Part shown: positions 39,128-47,273 of the stretch, piece after piece
How positions within the stretch are numbered: the stretch's first letter is position 1
Layout: the number at the start of each line of letters is the position of its first letter
Assembly (NCBI RefSeq): GCF_011174675.1
Contig: NZ_JAANIG010000029.1
Coordinates: forward strand, 1-61,586
Direction of reading: 5' to 3'
DNA: 61,586 nt
From: Perlabentimonas gracilis
Lineage (GTDB): Bacteria > Bacteroidota > Bacteroidia > Bacteroidales > Tenuifilaceae
Position numbers and translations under genes: made by a program
The notes under the pieces: generated by a model
Databases searched by the model: none
The model's input: only the letters and a program-made list of their open reading frames with translations
What the model was told of the DNA's origin: nothing

Positions 39128-41860
39128 CTACTTATGTACTAACTCTATTTTGCTTACCACTTCGGAAAGAGGAACAACATAGGTGTCGCGATCCTTAGCG
39201 TAAGTACCTTTTGGTCTATATATTCCAATCCGGGAGATCCGCTTAGGCTGTTCTATCCTTAGCAAAGCGTTGGGAGTATGGCTATCGGTTGGCTCCAAAT
39301 ATAGGGTTACAGTTCCCTTAGACACATTGAAATCGACTTTATCAATACGGCCTGCATCCAGGGTTAACCATAGCCCCAAGGGGGTGATAAATAGCCTTGA
39401 ACGGGAAGCGGTGGTTGGAAAGATGCTTATAATCTTCTTGTTTTGAACTAGGTTTCCGCCAAAACTTAGCCACCCAAATTCCTCGTGGTTTGTGACGTAG
39501 GTGCCAGAATTTACTGAGTAGCCAAAGAAGTTAGGCCCGTAATCACCATTGATACCATCAATCCGAAGTGTTGAGGGAAAAGAGTGAAATGCTGCTGGAG
39601 CAAATCCTTCCTGAGTAATATTAGCAATGGATCCCATAAGTCCAGCATGGCCAACCCTAAGTAGATAGAAATCGTCTGGGTTTTCCCGATACTCTGATAG
39701 AACAGGAATCGCGTTTAGTCCCGAACCATAGTGATGAAGTTGGCGTTCAATCCGACTGAGCTTACCAGCATATACAAAATCCCAGTATCGACGAGCACTG
39801 CCGTTATACCCCCAGTGTGGTAGCGTGGGCATATAGGCTAAAATGGCATTTAGTGTTACATTGGCCTTTTCATGATAACCAAAATATTTCGACCATGCGT
39901 ATACTTCTTCCTGTCCAGTTGAATCCCACGGCATCTCACTTCCAAATGGGTATGAAAGCGAATCCCAAACGTCGGCACGTGCTTTCATAACCTGCTCCAG
40001 TTTTTGAGCCATTTCGGTCATCCCCTCTCGATGTAGATCTAGGAGAATCAGTAGAAAAATTGTTCCCTCCATTTGACCAAACTGAGCATAGTAGGGTGCT
40101 TGTTCAACCATAGCAATTGATGTATGAAAGGCATTCTCGAGATACCATTGCCATGACTCGTTCGCGGGGTAATCGTTATAAAACCTAGCCATACGATAGA
40201 ATACCCAGTGAGCTGCTGCTACGTGCGGGTAGTTGTATGATCTACCAACCGATGTGGCTTCTTTTCGATTCCAGGCAGACCATGTGCTGTAGTTTACATC
40301 GGGGCTGTAGGTTCCATCTGGGAATTCGTCGGGTTCGTACATAAAGAGGCTCTTGCGTACCCCATACTTATTGTCCCCTTCGCTATTCTGAATCCCTCCC
40401 CACAGGGTTTCATGCATAAATCGTTGGAGTTTCTCCAGCTCCTGTCTATCGGGTACCACCAGTTGCTTCATAATAGCTGCTAGCCATGAACCTGCACCGC
40501 CCTCATCGCTTAATCCAGCAATCCAAGCTCGGCTATCCTCAAGGACTAAGTCCATCTTCTCGTAGTCAAATGTCATTACTGAAGGGGAGCGCCCAAACGG
40601 ATCATCTGGATTATTGTACCACTGCTGATTGGTTAGAAATGAGCCCATATCTGCAATCACCTGCTCTTCCGGTTTAATAACCTTGTAGTTAATCGTTTGT
40701 CTTACCCCATCGACATACGTTACAGTTAACCGGGCTCTTCCCCAATCAACACCCTTTACATCGAAGCTGTACCAACCGTTACTTGTTGAGGTTTGCTGAT
40801 TAATTACAAGTGCTCCAGCAGGCTCAACGTCAATTGATCGAATTGCCTGATGATAGTTCAGTAGTAGCCTAGCATTCACGTCAGTTGGAAGGGCATACCC
40901 GGGAACCCCAACTGCAACGGGCCTTTTATGTTGCAAAAGGGTTGTCTCAATGCTACGAACGGATTCGCTTAGCACGAATTTCAATGCATAATCCCTGCTT
41001 TCGCCTGGTAGCAGACGGTAGGAGGTGGGGCTATTCCAAGGTACGGCTTCGCTCCAGTCTGTTTCAGCATGAGCACGGCTGTGGATCATCCATTCATGAA
41101 ACCCTTCGAATGTAACACCTTTGGGGGTAGGGTCGTCGAGTAAGGGACCGTACGCTTCAAATGGTGCGTTTTGATGTGGCATAACCAGCAGTAAAGGCCC
41201 TTGCCCATGCAGCCTAACCACCTGAAGGTATCCTGCATCTTGCCCTATGTATGGATCGTAGAATACACATTCGGCATGGGCTTGGTCGAGTCCTTTGCCA
41301 TGTAGTATATTGTTGAATACCATAGGGATTCCTAGAGATCCGATTTCTACTGGCGAGGTGGAATTGTTTGTTAGGTTAAAACGCAGTACCAAGGCATCGC
41401 CATCACGCTCCCAACTTCGTATGATTTGCAGGGGCATATCCGCAGGAAAGGTGTTCCTTAGATTGGCCACTGCCAGCTGTGACCCTTTTGGCGTTATGGC
41501 CAAAATATTTGCCCTGTTAGAAGCCGAGGAGTAAGACTTCCACTCTCTCGATTCACCCTGCCTGATGCGCAGAGTGATATCGCCTAAATGGTACATATTA
41601 TTCCGACTGCGGAAATCTAGGACATCACCAGGAGAAAAATCAAAACCAGATGCTTTTTTAGGTTCAAGTTGTGCAATGGTTTGAGATGACTTTAATAGCT
41701 TAATGTTAAATTCAGCAGTTTGTACCTCAATGCTACCTTGCTCATGCCCCAGTACTTTTGGCTGGTCAGTAAACCTGTTCCATACCGATTGACTCGTAGA
41801 AGTAAATGGTAGCAAAAGCAGTAAGCCGAATGCTAAACTCTTTGTTACTTTTCTTTTCAT
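39128..41860 (-). CDS. DUF5695 family protein, secreted
   Basis: The 910-residue protein has a signal peptide (MKRKVTKSLAFGLLLLLPF to STSQ). The sequence resembles DUF5695. It has an N-terminal beta-sandwich-like half (about 25-420) and a C-terminal half rich in Trp, Tyr and His with helical spacing, such as YNYPHVAAAHWVFYRMARF and YAWSKYFGYHEKANVTLNAI. This layout is like (alpha/alpha)n-barrel glycoside hydrolases or polysaccharide lyases with a beta accessory domain. I infer a carbohydrate-active function, but the reaction is unknown to me. It lies in the middle of the outer operon, 36 bases after the small Cys-rich gene. Confidence 0.8.
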   Translation of the reverse strand: MKRKVTKSLAFGLLLLLPFTSTSQSVWNRFTDQPKVLGHEQGSIEVQTAEFNIKLLKSSQTIAQLEPKKASGFDFSPGDVLDFRSRNNMYHLGDITLRIRQGESREWKSYSSASNRANILAITPKGSQLAVANLRNTFPADMPLQIIRSWERDGDALVLRFNLTNNSTSPVEIGSLGIPMVFNNILHGKGLDQAHAECVFYDPYIGQDAGYLQVVRLHGQGPLLLVMPHQNAPFEAYGPLLDDPTPKGVTFEGFHEWMIHSRAHAETDWSEAVPWNSPTSYRLLPGESRDYALKFVLSESVRSIETTLLQHKRPVAVGVPGYALPTDVNARLLLNYHQAIRSIDVEPAGALVINQQTSTSNGWYSFDVKGVDWGRARLTVTYVDGVRQTINYKVIKPEEQVIADMGSFLTNQQWYNNPDDPFGRSPSVMTFDYEKMDLVLEDSRAWIAGLSDEGGAGSWLAAIMKQLVVPDRQELEKLQRFMHETLWGGIQNSEGDNKYGVRKSLFMYEPDEFPDGTYSPDVNYSTWSAWNRKEATSVGRSYNYPHVAAAHWVFYRMARFYNDYPANESWQWYLENAFHTSIAMVEQAPYYAQFGQMEGTIFLLILLDLHREGMTEMAQKLEQVMKARADVWDSLSYPFGSEMPWDSTGQEEVYAWSKYFGYHEKANVTLNAILAYMPTLPHWGYNGSARRYWDFVYAGKLSRIERQLHHYGSGLNAIPVLSEYRENPDDFYLLRVGHAGLMGSIANITQEGFAPAAFHSFPSTLRIDGINGDYGPNFFGYSVNSGTYVTNHEEFGWLSFGGNLVQNKKIISIFPTTASRSRLFITPLGLWLTLDAGRIDKVDFNVSKGTVTLYLEPTDSHTPNALLRIEQPKRISRIGIYRPKGTYAKDRDTYVVPLSEVVSKIELVHK

Positions 41861-41896
41861 ATTTGTTGTTTATTAATTGTAATTCGTTGGCAAAAA

Positions 41897-42463
41897 CTAA
41901 AACTCAATTCTGTAAATACAACAGTTATCACCTTTTAAAACTGATGATATAATCGAAGCACTGACAGGTAATTCAAGTACTACTGAAAACATCTTCTCAG
42001 CAAAACCTTCGGAGCAGTAACACATCGTTGAACCGGCTATGGGATTCGGTGTTTTAATCATTGGGCAAACGCAATAGCTTTTGTTCTCATTCGCAATAAT
42101 CGTTCTAGCTAGCTTGTTGTAGCTAATTCTCCACCCCCATGTTTTCTCAAGAAAGTCTATAAAACTCTCAATATTCCCAACATAGGGTTTTAATAGCATA
42201 TCCATTGAAAGATGCTCATAGTGAGCTTCTGCGCATGATTTCAGAATTGACTTAATCCTATCTTGGCTAAGATTTGCATCCAAACTCGAAAGCAATGAAG
42301 CAACCCAAGCGTGGTGAATTTTTCGAGAATCATTATCATTCACGTCGTCCAGAACCTTGCAAACAGAATATTCATTAGTCATACCAACCGCATTTAGACC
42401 TCCCATGCAAATCCCAAAGGCACAAGCTTTCTGAAGGAACTCCTTTCTACTTAAGTGGCTCAT
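41897..42463 (-). CDS. Small cysteine-rich protein, DUF6144-like
   Basis: The 188-residue protein begins SRKEFLQKACAFGICMGGL, which resembles a signal or a degenerate twin-arginine-like start without the RR pair. Twelve or so Cys residues follow a pattern near the C-terminus (SYCVCPMI, STMCYCSEGF, GDNCCIYRIEF) that I associate with DUF6144 or thiazoline-carboxylate-hydrolase-like small domains, whose role is a ligand or metal site. The assignment is tentative. It sits between the S9 peptidase and DUF5695 genes (73 and 36 bases away), so it is in the operon, but I cannot propose a specific step. Confidence 0.65.
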   Translation of the reverse strand: MSHLSRKEFLQKACAFGICMGGLNAVGMTNEYSVCKVLDDVNDNDSRKIHHAWVASLLSSLDANLSQDRIKSILKSCAEAHYEHLSMDMLLKPYVGNIESFIDFLEKTWGWRISYNKLARTIIANENKSYCVCPMIKTPNPIAGSTMCYCSEGFAEKMFSVVLELPVSASIISSVLKGDNCCIYRIEF

Positions 42464-42536
42464 ATCCTAATCAAATTTTTAAGGTTGCTTAATGCTGCTC
42501 ACTGATGTTTAGAAATGTATTCTCACGTTTTTTCTT

Positions 42537-44783
42537 CTAATCCACCATATTCCAGTCGGGTGTAGCTAGGTGAAGTAGATGTTTTACAAAGAAATCTCGC
42601 TTTTTTCGCTCCCCATATTTACCCCCCGATCCATGGCCCTGCCCAGGGAAGATAAGGAACTCAAAATCTTTATTGGCCTTAATAAGTGCATTAACCACCT
42701 GAAGCGTGGACGATGGGTCAACATTATTATCCATTTCACCCACGGTGAGTAGCAGTTTTCCTTGCAGCTTGTGGGCATTCACCACGTTCGACGATTCATC
42801 GTAGTGAGGGCCAATGGGGTATCCCATCCATTGCTCATTCCACCATATTTTATCCATACGGTTGTCATGGCATCCTACAGACGAAACGGCCACTTTGTAA
42901 AATTCGGGATGAAACAGCAGCGCTCCCATAGCATTCTGGCCACCGGCCGAACCTCCAAAGATGCCCACTCTTTCCGCATCCATATAGGGATATTTTTTTG
43001 CTGCCGCTTTCATCCAGAGTATACGATCGGGGAAACCTGCATCCTTTAGGTTCTTCCAGCAAACATCATGAAATTCCTTGGATCGATGGGAAGTGCCCAT
43101 CCCATCAATTTGCACGATGATGAATCCGAGCTCAGCCATCGCACTAAAATGCCCGAACGAAGGACGAAACGTTTTGGGGACGTGCGCGGCATGGGGGCCT
43201 GCATAGATAGCCTCGATAATGGGATATGATTTCCTCGGGTCAAAGTTTGTGGGGCGATAAATGTTACCCCAGATATCCGTTTTTCCATCTCTCCCCTTTG
43301 CCACAAAAACCTCTGGGGTTTTCCATCCCTTGTCGATTAGGTCAGAAATATCGGCCTTTTCAAGCTCCATGACTACTTTTCCATCGGTTGTTTGCCGAAG
43401 AACCGTTGTGGGGGGCATATCGATACGGGAGTAATTGTCGACAAATAGTGTGAAATCAGATGAAAATGTGGCCGAATGCTGGGCATTCTCAGGTGTTAGC
43501 TCAATTAACTCGGTTCCATCGAAATTCACGCGGTAGTACTTTACCAAGTATGGATCCTCGTTCTGGTTTCGCCCTGAGCCCCTGAAAACAATGTATCGCT
43601 CATCATCGTTCACGTAGTCAACTCCCCTTACAACCCAATGGCCTTTGGTTATCTGATTCTTTACTGTCCCACTGTTACCCTCGAAAAGGTATAGATGATT
43701 CCACCCATCACGCTCCGAGGCCCAAATTATTTCTTGTCCATCGTTTACATCGTGGCGATAGCGCTTCCCGCTATAGTCGAAAAACGTGGAGGTTTGCTCG
43801 TCTATAAGTATACTAACCTGTCCATTGGAGGCGTTAACTTCAACCACTTGGTAAGCTTGATGCCCCCGCTGATTGAACTCGAATGTGAAAGCTCTGCTGT
43901 CATTGCGCCATTCCGGTGTACTAACCCTGTACTGGTGTTCAAATTGTTGAGTATCTACCTCAATTTTCTTTTTCTGCTCAACATTAAAAAGAGATGGTTT
44001 ACGAATCTGAAGAGCATCACCAGGTTTTGGGTATTCCAAATCGTGGTATTTAGGTTGGAGTTGATCTTCAGGTGACGACTCAATAAAGTGGATTACTCGC
44101 ACATAGGGTTTGCGTATTTTATTTACCGCTATGTATTTCGAGTTTGGCGACCACTGAATATAGGTTGAATAGTACTCTCCCTCAGAGCCATCGAACGATA
44201 GCTGGTATTCCTGTTTCGTTTTTCGATTTTTGATGTAGATGTTAAAATTCTTGGTGTATGCTACCCAAAGGCTATCGGGCGATTTGGATTCGGTATTCTT
44301 TAGTTCGTGATCTACCGCCGCCCAATGACGTTGGTTTTGCTTTCGTGGCTTGAAGTCGGTATCCTTGTTTAACCTCTTTGATTTCAGGTTGAGCACCCAT
44401 TTTTCTGAATCTAAAAGGAACTCCATTTCCGTAAGGGTCTTGTTGAAGGATATTTCCCTTAGTGGTAAGTCAAAAGGCTTGTATTCCTTACCCGTTTCTT
44501 TACTAAGCCGTTCGGCCAGCTTAAAGTGGTCAAAAGCAGGCTTTCTTGTGAGTTTCACTCCATCAACAAGAAAATACTCCTTGCCCCTACGGGTTTGAAC
44601 TTCATACCAAAATGATGATGTGCTTTCTACCCAGGTTGGAGTTAGGAAGGCGTTGTATACTAATTTGCCAAACGTATCAGCTGAGTCGGCTCTGAGGTAA
44701 TCATCAGCCGTTAGCTGTGAAAAGGTGTTGGTTGTTGAAAGGGCAATAAGAATAAACCCTAAGGCTTTAAGAAAAAATTTCAT
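42537..44783 (-). CDS. S9 family peptidase (dipeptidyl peptidase IV type), secreted
   Basis: The 748-residue protein has a signal peptide (to TNTFSQ), a DPPIV N-terminal beta-propeller (about 100-480) and a C-terminal alpha/beta-hydrolase domain. The catalytic triad is visible: Ser in GIFGGSAGGQNAMG near 611, Asp in VGEMDNNVDPSS near 684 and His in FPGQGHGSGG near 713. DPPIV usually has GWSYGG at the nucleophile; the GGSAGG here marks a divergent subgroup, so strict X-Pro specificity cannot be assumed. Its start overlaps the GH51 stop by 4 bases, so the two are translationally coupled. This suggests joint action on a glycopeptide. Confidence 0.92.
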   Translation of the reverse strand: MKFFLKALGFILIALSTTNTFSQLTADDYLRADSADTFGKLVYNAFLTPTWVESTSSFWYEVQTRRGKEYFLVDGVKLTRKPAFDHFKLAERLSKETGKEYKPFDLPLREISFNKTLTEMEFLLDSEKWVLNLKSKRLNKDTDFKPRKQNQRHWAAVDHELKNTESKSPDSLWVAYTKNFNIYIKNRKTKQEYQLSFDGSEGEYYSTYIQWSPNSKYIAVNKIRKPYVRVIHFIESSPEDQLQPKYHDLEYPKPGDALQIRKPSLFNVEQKKKIEVDTQQFEHQYRVSTPEWRNDSRAFTFEFNQRGHQAYQVVEVNASNGQVSILIDEQTSTFFDYSGKRYRHDVNDGQEIIWASERDGWNHLYLFEGNSGTVKNQITKGHWVVRGVDYVNDDERYIVFRGSGRNQNEDPYLVKYYRVNFDGTELIELTPENAQHSATFSSDFTLFVDNYSRIDMPPTTVLRQTTDGKVVMELEKADISDLIDKGWKTPEVFVAKGRDGKTDIWGNIYRPTNFDPRKSYPIIEAIYAGPHAAHVPKTFRPSFGHFSAMAELGFIIVQIDGMGTSHRSKEFHDVCWKNLKDAGFPDRILWMKAAAKKYPYMDAERVGIFGGSAGGQNAMGALLFHPEFYKVAVSSVGCHDNRMDKIWWNEQWMGYPIGPHYDESSNVVNAHKLQGKLLLTVGEMDNNVDPSSTLQVVNALIKANKDFEFLIFPGQGHGSGGKYGERKKRDFFVKHLLHLATPDWNMVD

Positions 44784-47212
44784 AATAGCTGTTCTTTAGA
44801 TGATGATTGATCAAGTTCAAATTTGAAAATGCAAGCGCTCATGGCTGGTACCTCAATAGAATTTCTCGATATGCTAAACCGTTTCTGTTTTTCCACAATC
44901 TTAAAAGCTTCAATCTCATTGTATGCATAACGATCCGGCCCTGTTATTACAAAGAGTTGTCCTTTTTGGGGCATATTGTTCTGCCGAAAATCCAGCCGCA
45001 AATTTTGCTCTTTATCCGTGGCATTTATTACTGATATGGCGAGGTGTTTTCGATCCTTTGTAAGTGCAGCAGATACGTCGAGTGGCGCTGTATTGCCTGA
45101 TAATTCAACAGGAATACTACCAAACTCCCTGCGGTAAAGTTGAAGAACCTCACCAGTCCCCTCCATGAACACGTCGGTAGAGGTTGCCTTAATGGCTCCA
45201 ATAACATTCACGGTTTGAGCGTAGTTTGCCATGTAATAAATATCGGATTGTCGCATAAACTCGTTGATCCCTGCTGCAATACCAAGAGCATCTTGAAGAA
45301 AGTACCTAGTTCCAAGCAAACCATGAACATGGGGACCATACCAGTAGTTCCACTCATCAAGGGCAATTAGTATATTCTTTTCATCCAAGCCAACTATTTC
45401 CCTTCGGGCACGCCTATGCTCATCGGCAATGTAGCGAATGGCATCTGGGATTTGCTTCACATGAGTCATAAGTCCCCCGGCGTGCCAATCCTGACGGTAA
45501 AAATGCTCGCTGATGTAGGTCATCTTATCTGCACAATGGGTGTACATCATATTGTTCCAATGCCCTGGATAACCCACGGCGATGAGCTCAATGGTTGGGT
45601 CAACGGCCCACATTAGCCGTGCCGTTTCGTTATGCTTTTTCACATACTCATCAATGGGCATCACTCCAAGCTGCCAATCGCCAAACATCTCATTGCCCAC
45701 CGCCCAGAGCTTAACATCATAGGGGTTTGTGTGACCATTGGCTGCTCTTAATTTCCCCATTGGGCTTAGAGGACTTCCGTTTACGTATTCAACCATTTCA
45801 GCTGCAAGTTTAGGAGTCCCTAACCCAGTATTAACAGCAATATTTGCTTCGGTTTTTAAAATTTGACATAAACGCATAAACTCATCAATGCCCACATCGT
45901 TGGGTTCAATGCCATCCCAAGCCGCCTCGTAACGAGTTGGGCGTTTATCTCTGTCGCCAATACCATCTTTCCAGTTGTAGCCGCTTACAAAGTTTCCTCC
46001 AGGCCACCTGTAAATAGGCGAGTTCAGCCTTTTCATTTGTGCTAAAACATCTGGACGAAAACCGTCTATATTGTTTGCTGGCATCAACGATATGGCCCCT
46101 ATGCGAACCAGCCCTTTCCCCTTTGGGATAATACTTAACTGGCCCTGCTCTGTTTTGGCATCTGAAATAAAGGCTAATGGGATAGTATGATACCCATCCA
46201 TATCGATGTTGTTAATAATACATCGATCGGCCTGATGCTCTTCGTCTCCCCAGGTTAGCGCCACCTCGATGGGCAACGCGTCAGCACTGGCCCATAAGGC
46301 GATATGTCCATAATACTCCATCTGCTCCAGTAACCCTAGCCGACTTTGCAAAATCCCATTGCTCTGCTTGGTTGTATTGTTAATCACAACGCTTTGTTCA
46401 CCAGTGTATGGCCTCTTTTTGTCCAGATACACCAAGGAGGTGTCACCCAAAACCTTCCAAGGAGATTTCTGGTGCCCAGGTTTGTAGAAGAACTTCCGAT
46501 CGCTTATAACCTCTGCCCAAATGCCGCCATAGATACATTTTCCCATATGCTCGATAAACTGCCCGTAAATGTAGTCGTTCATAGGGTGCAATGTCTTCTG
46601 AATATCTATAGTTGCTTCTGGGAGTAGGGTTTTTGAGGACATCCTCTCGAGATAAATCTCATCAAAATACACCCTACCCTTTGCTTGGGATTCTTTTCCT
46701 AGAACACACTCAATAAAGGCACTGTCGTCACCTTCGGTGTCAAAAAATATCTCCACATAGGTCCACGGGGTATTTCCTGCATAAACCTTATTCCCTTCTG
46801 TGGTTAGCCTTCCGACCCTAAACCCTGCCCCTCCACCAGGTTTGCCCGGCACTACCTCCTCGGTTTTGATCCACCCTGAGAGCCTGTACCTTGAGTATGG
46901 AGTTACGGGCTGATTTACGTACCACCGAGAGTATGTAAGGGAATCGGCGTCGATGATAAGAGCCATAAACTTTGACCTATCGGAACGATCAAAGGAGTAA
47001 TGCTGTTGCTTACTCCAATACTCTTTATTCCAAATTGATGGAATAGTGTCGGAAGTGGATAGTGCTGAAAGAAGCCACTGGCTTTGTCTCTTTGACGGGT
47101 CTCCGCATGATGTTGAAAATATGAGCAGTATACCCGATATTATCGTCAGCATATATTTCCACGACGATAGGACAGAGAAAGAGGTGGGGCAGATAAATTT
47201 TGACTTTTCCAT
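44780..47212 (-). CDS. Alpha-L-arabinofuranosidase, GH51, lipoprotein with N-terminal carbohydrate-binding-like domain
   Basis: The protein of about 810 residues has a lipoprotein signal ending ILLIFSTSCGD. Starts at 47245, 47212 and 47152 are all open; 47212 is an arbitrary middle choice. A CBM4/9-like jelly roll (about 60-190) precedes the GH51 TIM barrel and C-terminal beta domain. Marks are YIYGQFIEHMGKCIYGGIWA, the acid/base Glu in LWAVGNEMFGDWQLG and the nucleophile Glu in ILIALDEWNYWYGP. It should remove alpha-L-arabinofuranose, in the periplasm because the residues after Cys lack an acidic surface-export signal. It is coupled by a 4-base overlap to the S9 gene. Confidence 0.94.
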   Translation of the reverse strand: MEKSKFICPTSFSVLSSWKYMLTIISGILLIFSTSCGDPSKRQSQWLLSALSTSDTIPSIWNKEYWSKQQHYSFDRSDRSKFMALIIDADSLTYSRWYVNQPVTPYSRYRLSGWIKTEEVVPGKPGGGAGFRVGRLTTEGNKVYAGNTPWTYVEIFFDTEGDDSAFIECVLGKESQAKGRVYFDEIYLERMSSKTLLPEATIDIQKTLHPMNDYIYGQFIEHMGKCIYGGIWAEVISDRKFFYKPGHQKSPWKVLGDTSLVYLDKKRPYTGEQSVVINNTTKQSNGILQSRLGLLEQMEYYGHIALWASADALPIEVALTWGDEEHQADRCIINNIDMDGYHTIPLAFISDAKTEQGQLSIIPKGKGLVRIGAISLMPANNIDGFRPDVLAQMKRLNSPIYRWPGGNFVSGYNWKDGIGDRDKRPTRYEAAWDGIEPNDVGIDEFMRLCQILKTEANIAVNTGLGTPKLAAEMVEYVNGSPLSPMGKLRAANGHTNPYDVKLWAVGNEMFGDWQLGVMPIDEYVKKHNETARLMWAVDPTIELIAVGYPGHWNNMMYTHCADKMTYISEHFYRQDWHAGGLMTHVKQIPDAIRYIADEHRRARREIVGLDEKNILIALDEWNYWYGPHVHGLLGTRYFLQDALGIAAGINEFMRQSDIYYMANYAQTVNVIGAIKATSTDVFMEGTGEVLQLYRREFGSIPVELSGNTAPLDVSAALTKDRKHLAISVINATDKEQNLRLDFRQNNMPQKGQLFVITGPDRYAYNEIEAFKIVEKQKRFSISRNSIEVPAMSACIFKFELDQSSSKEQLL

Positions 47213-47273
47213 AATACTATGTGATGGTTTATAAAAACGATGCATTATTAAGGAATCCGATCCCTTTAACGAG

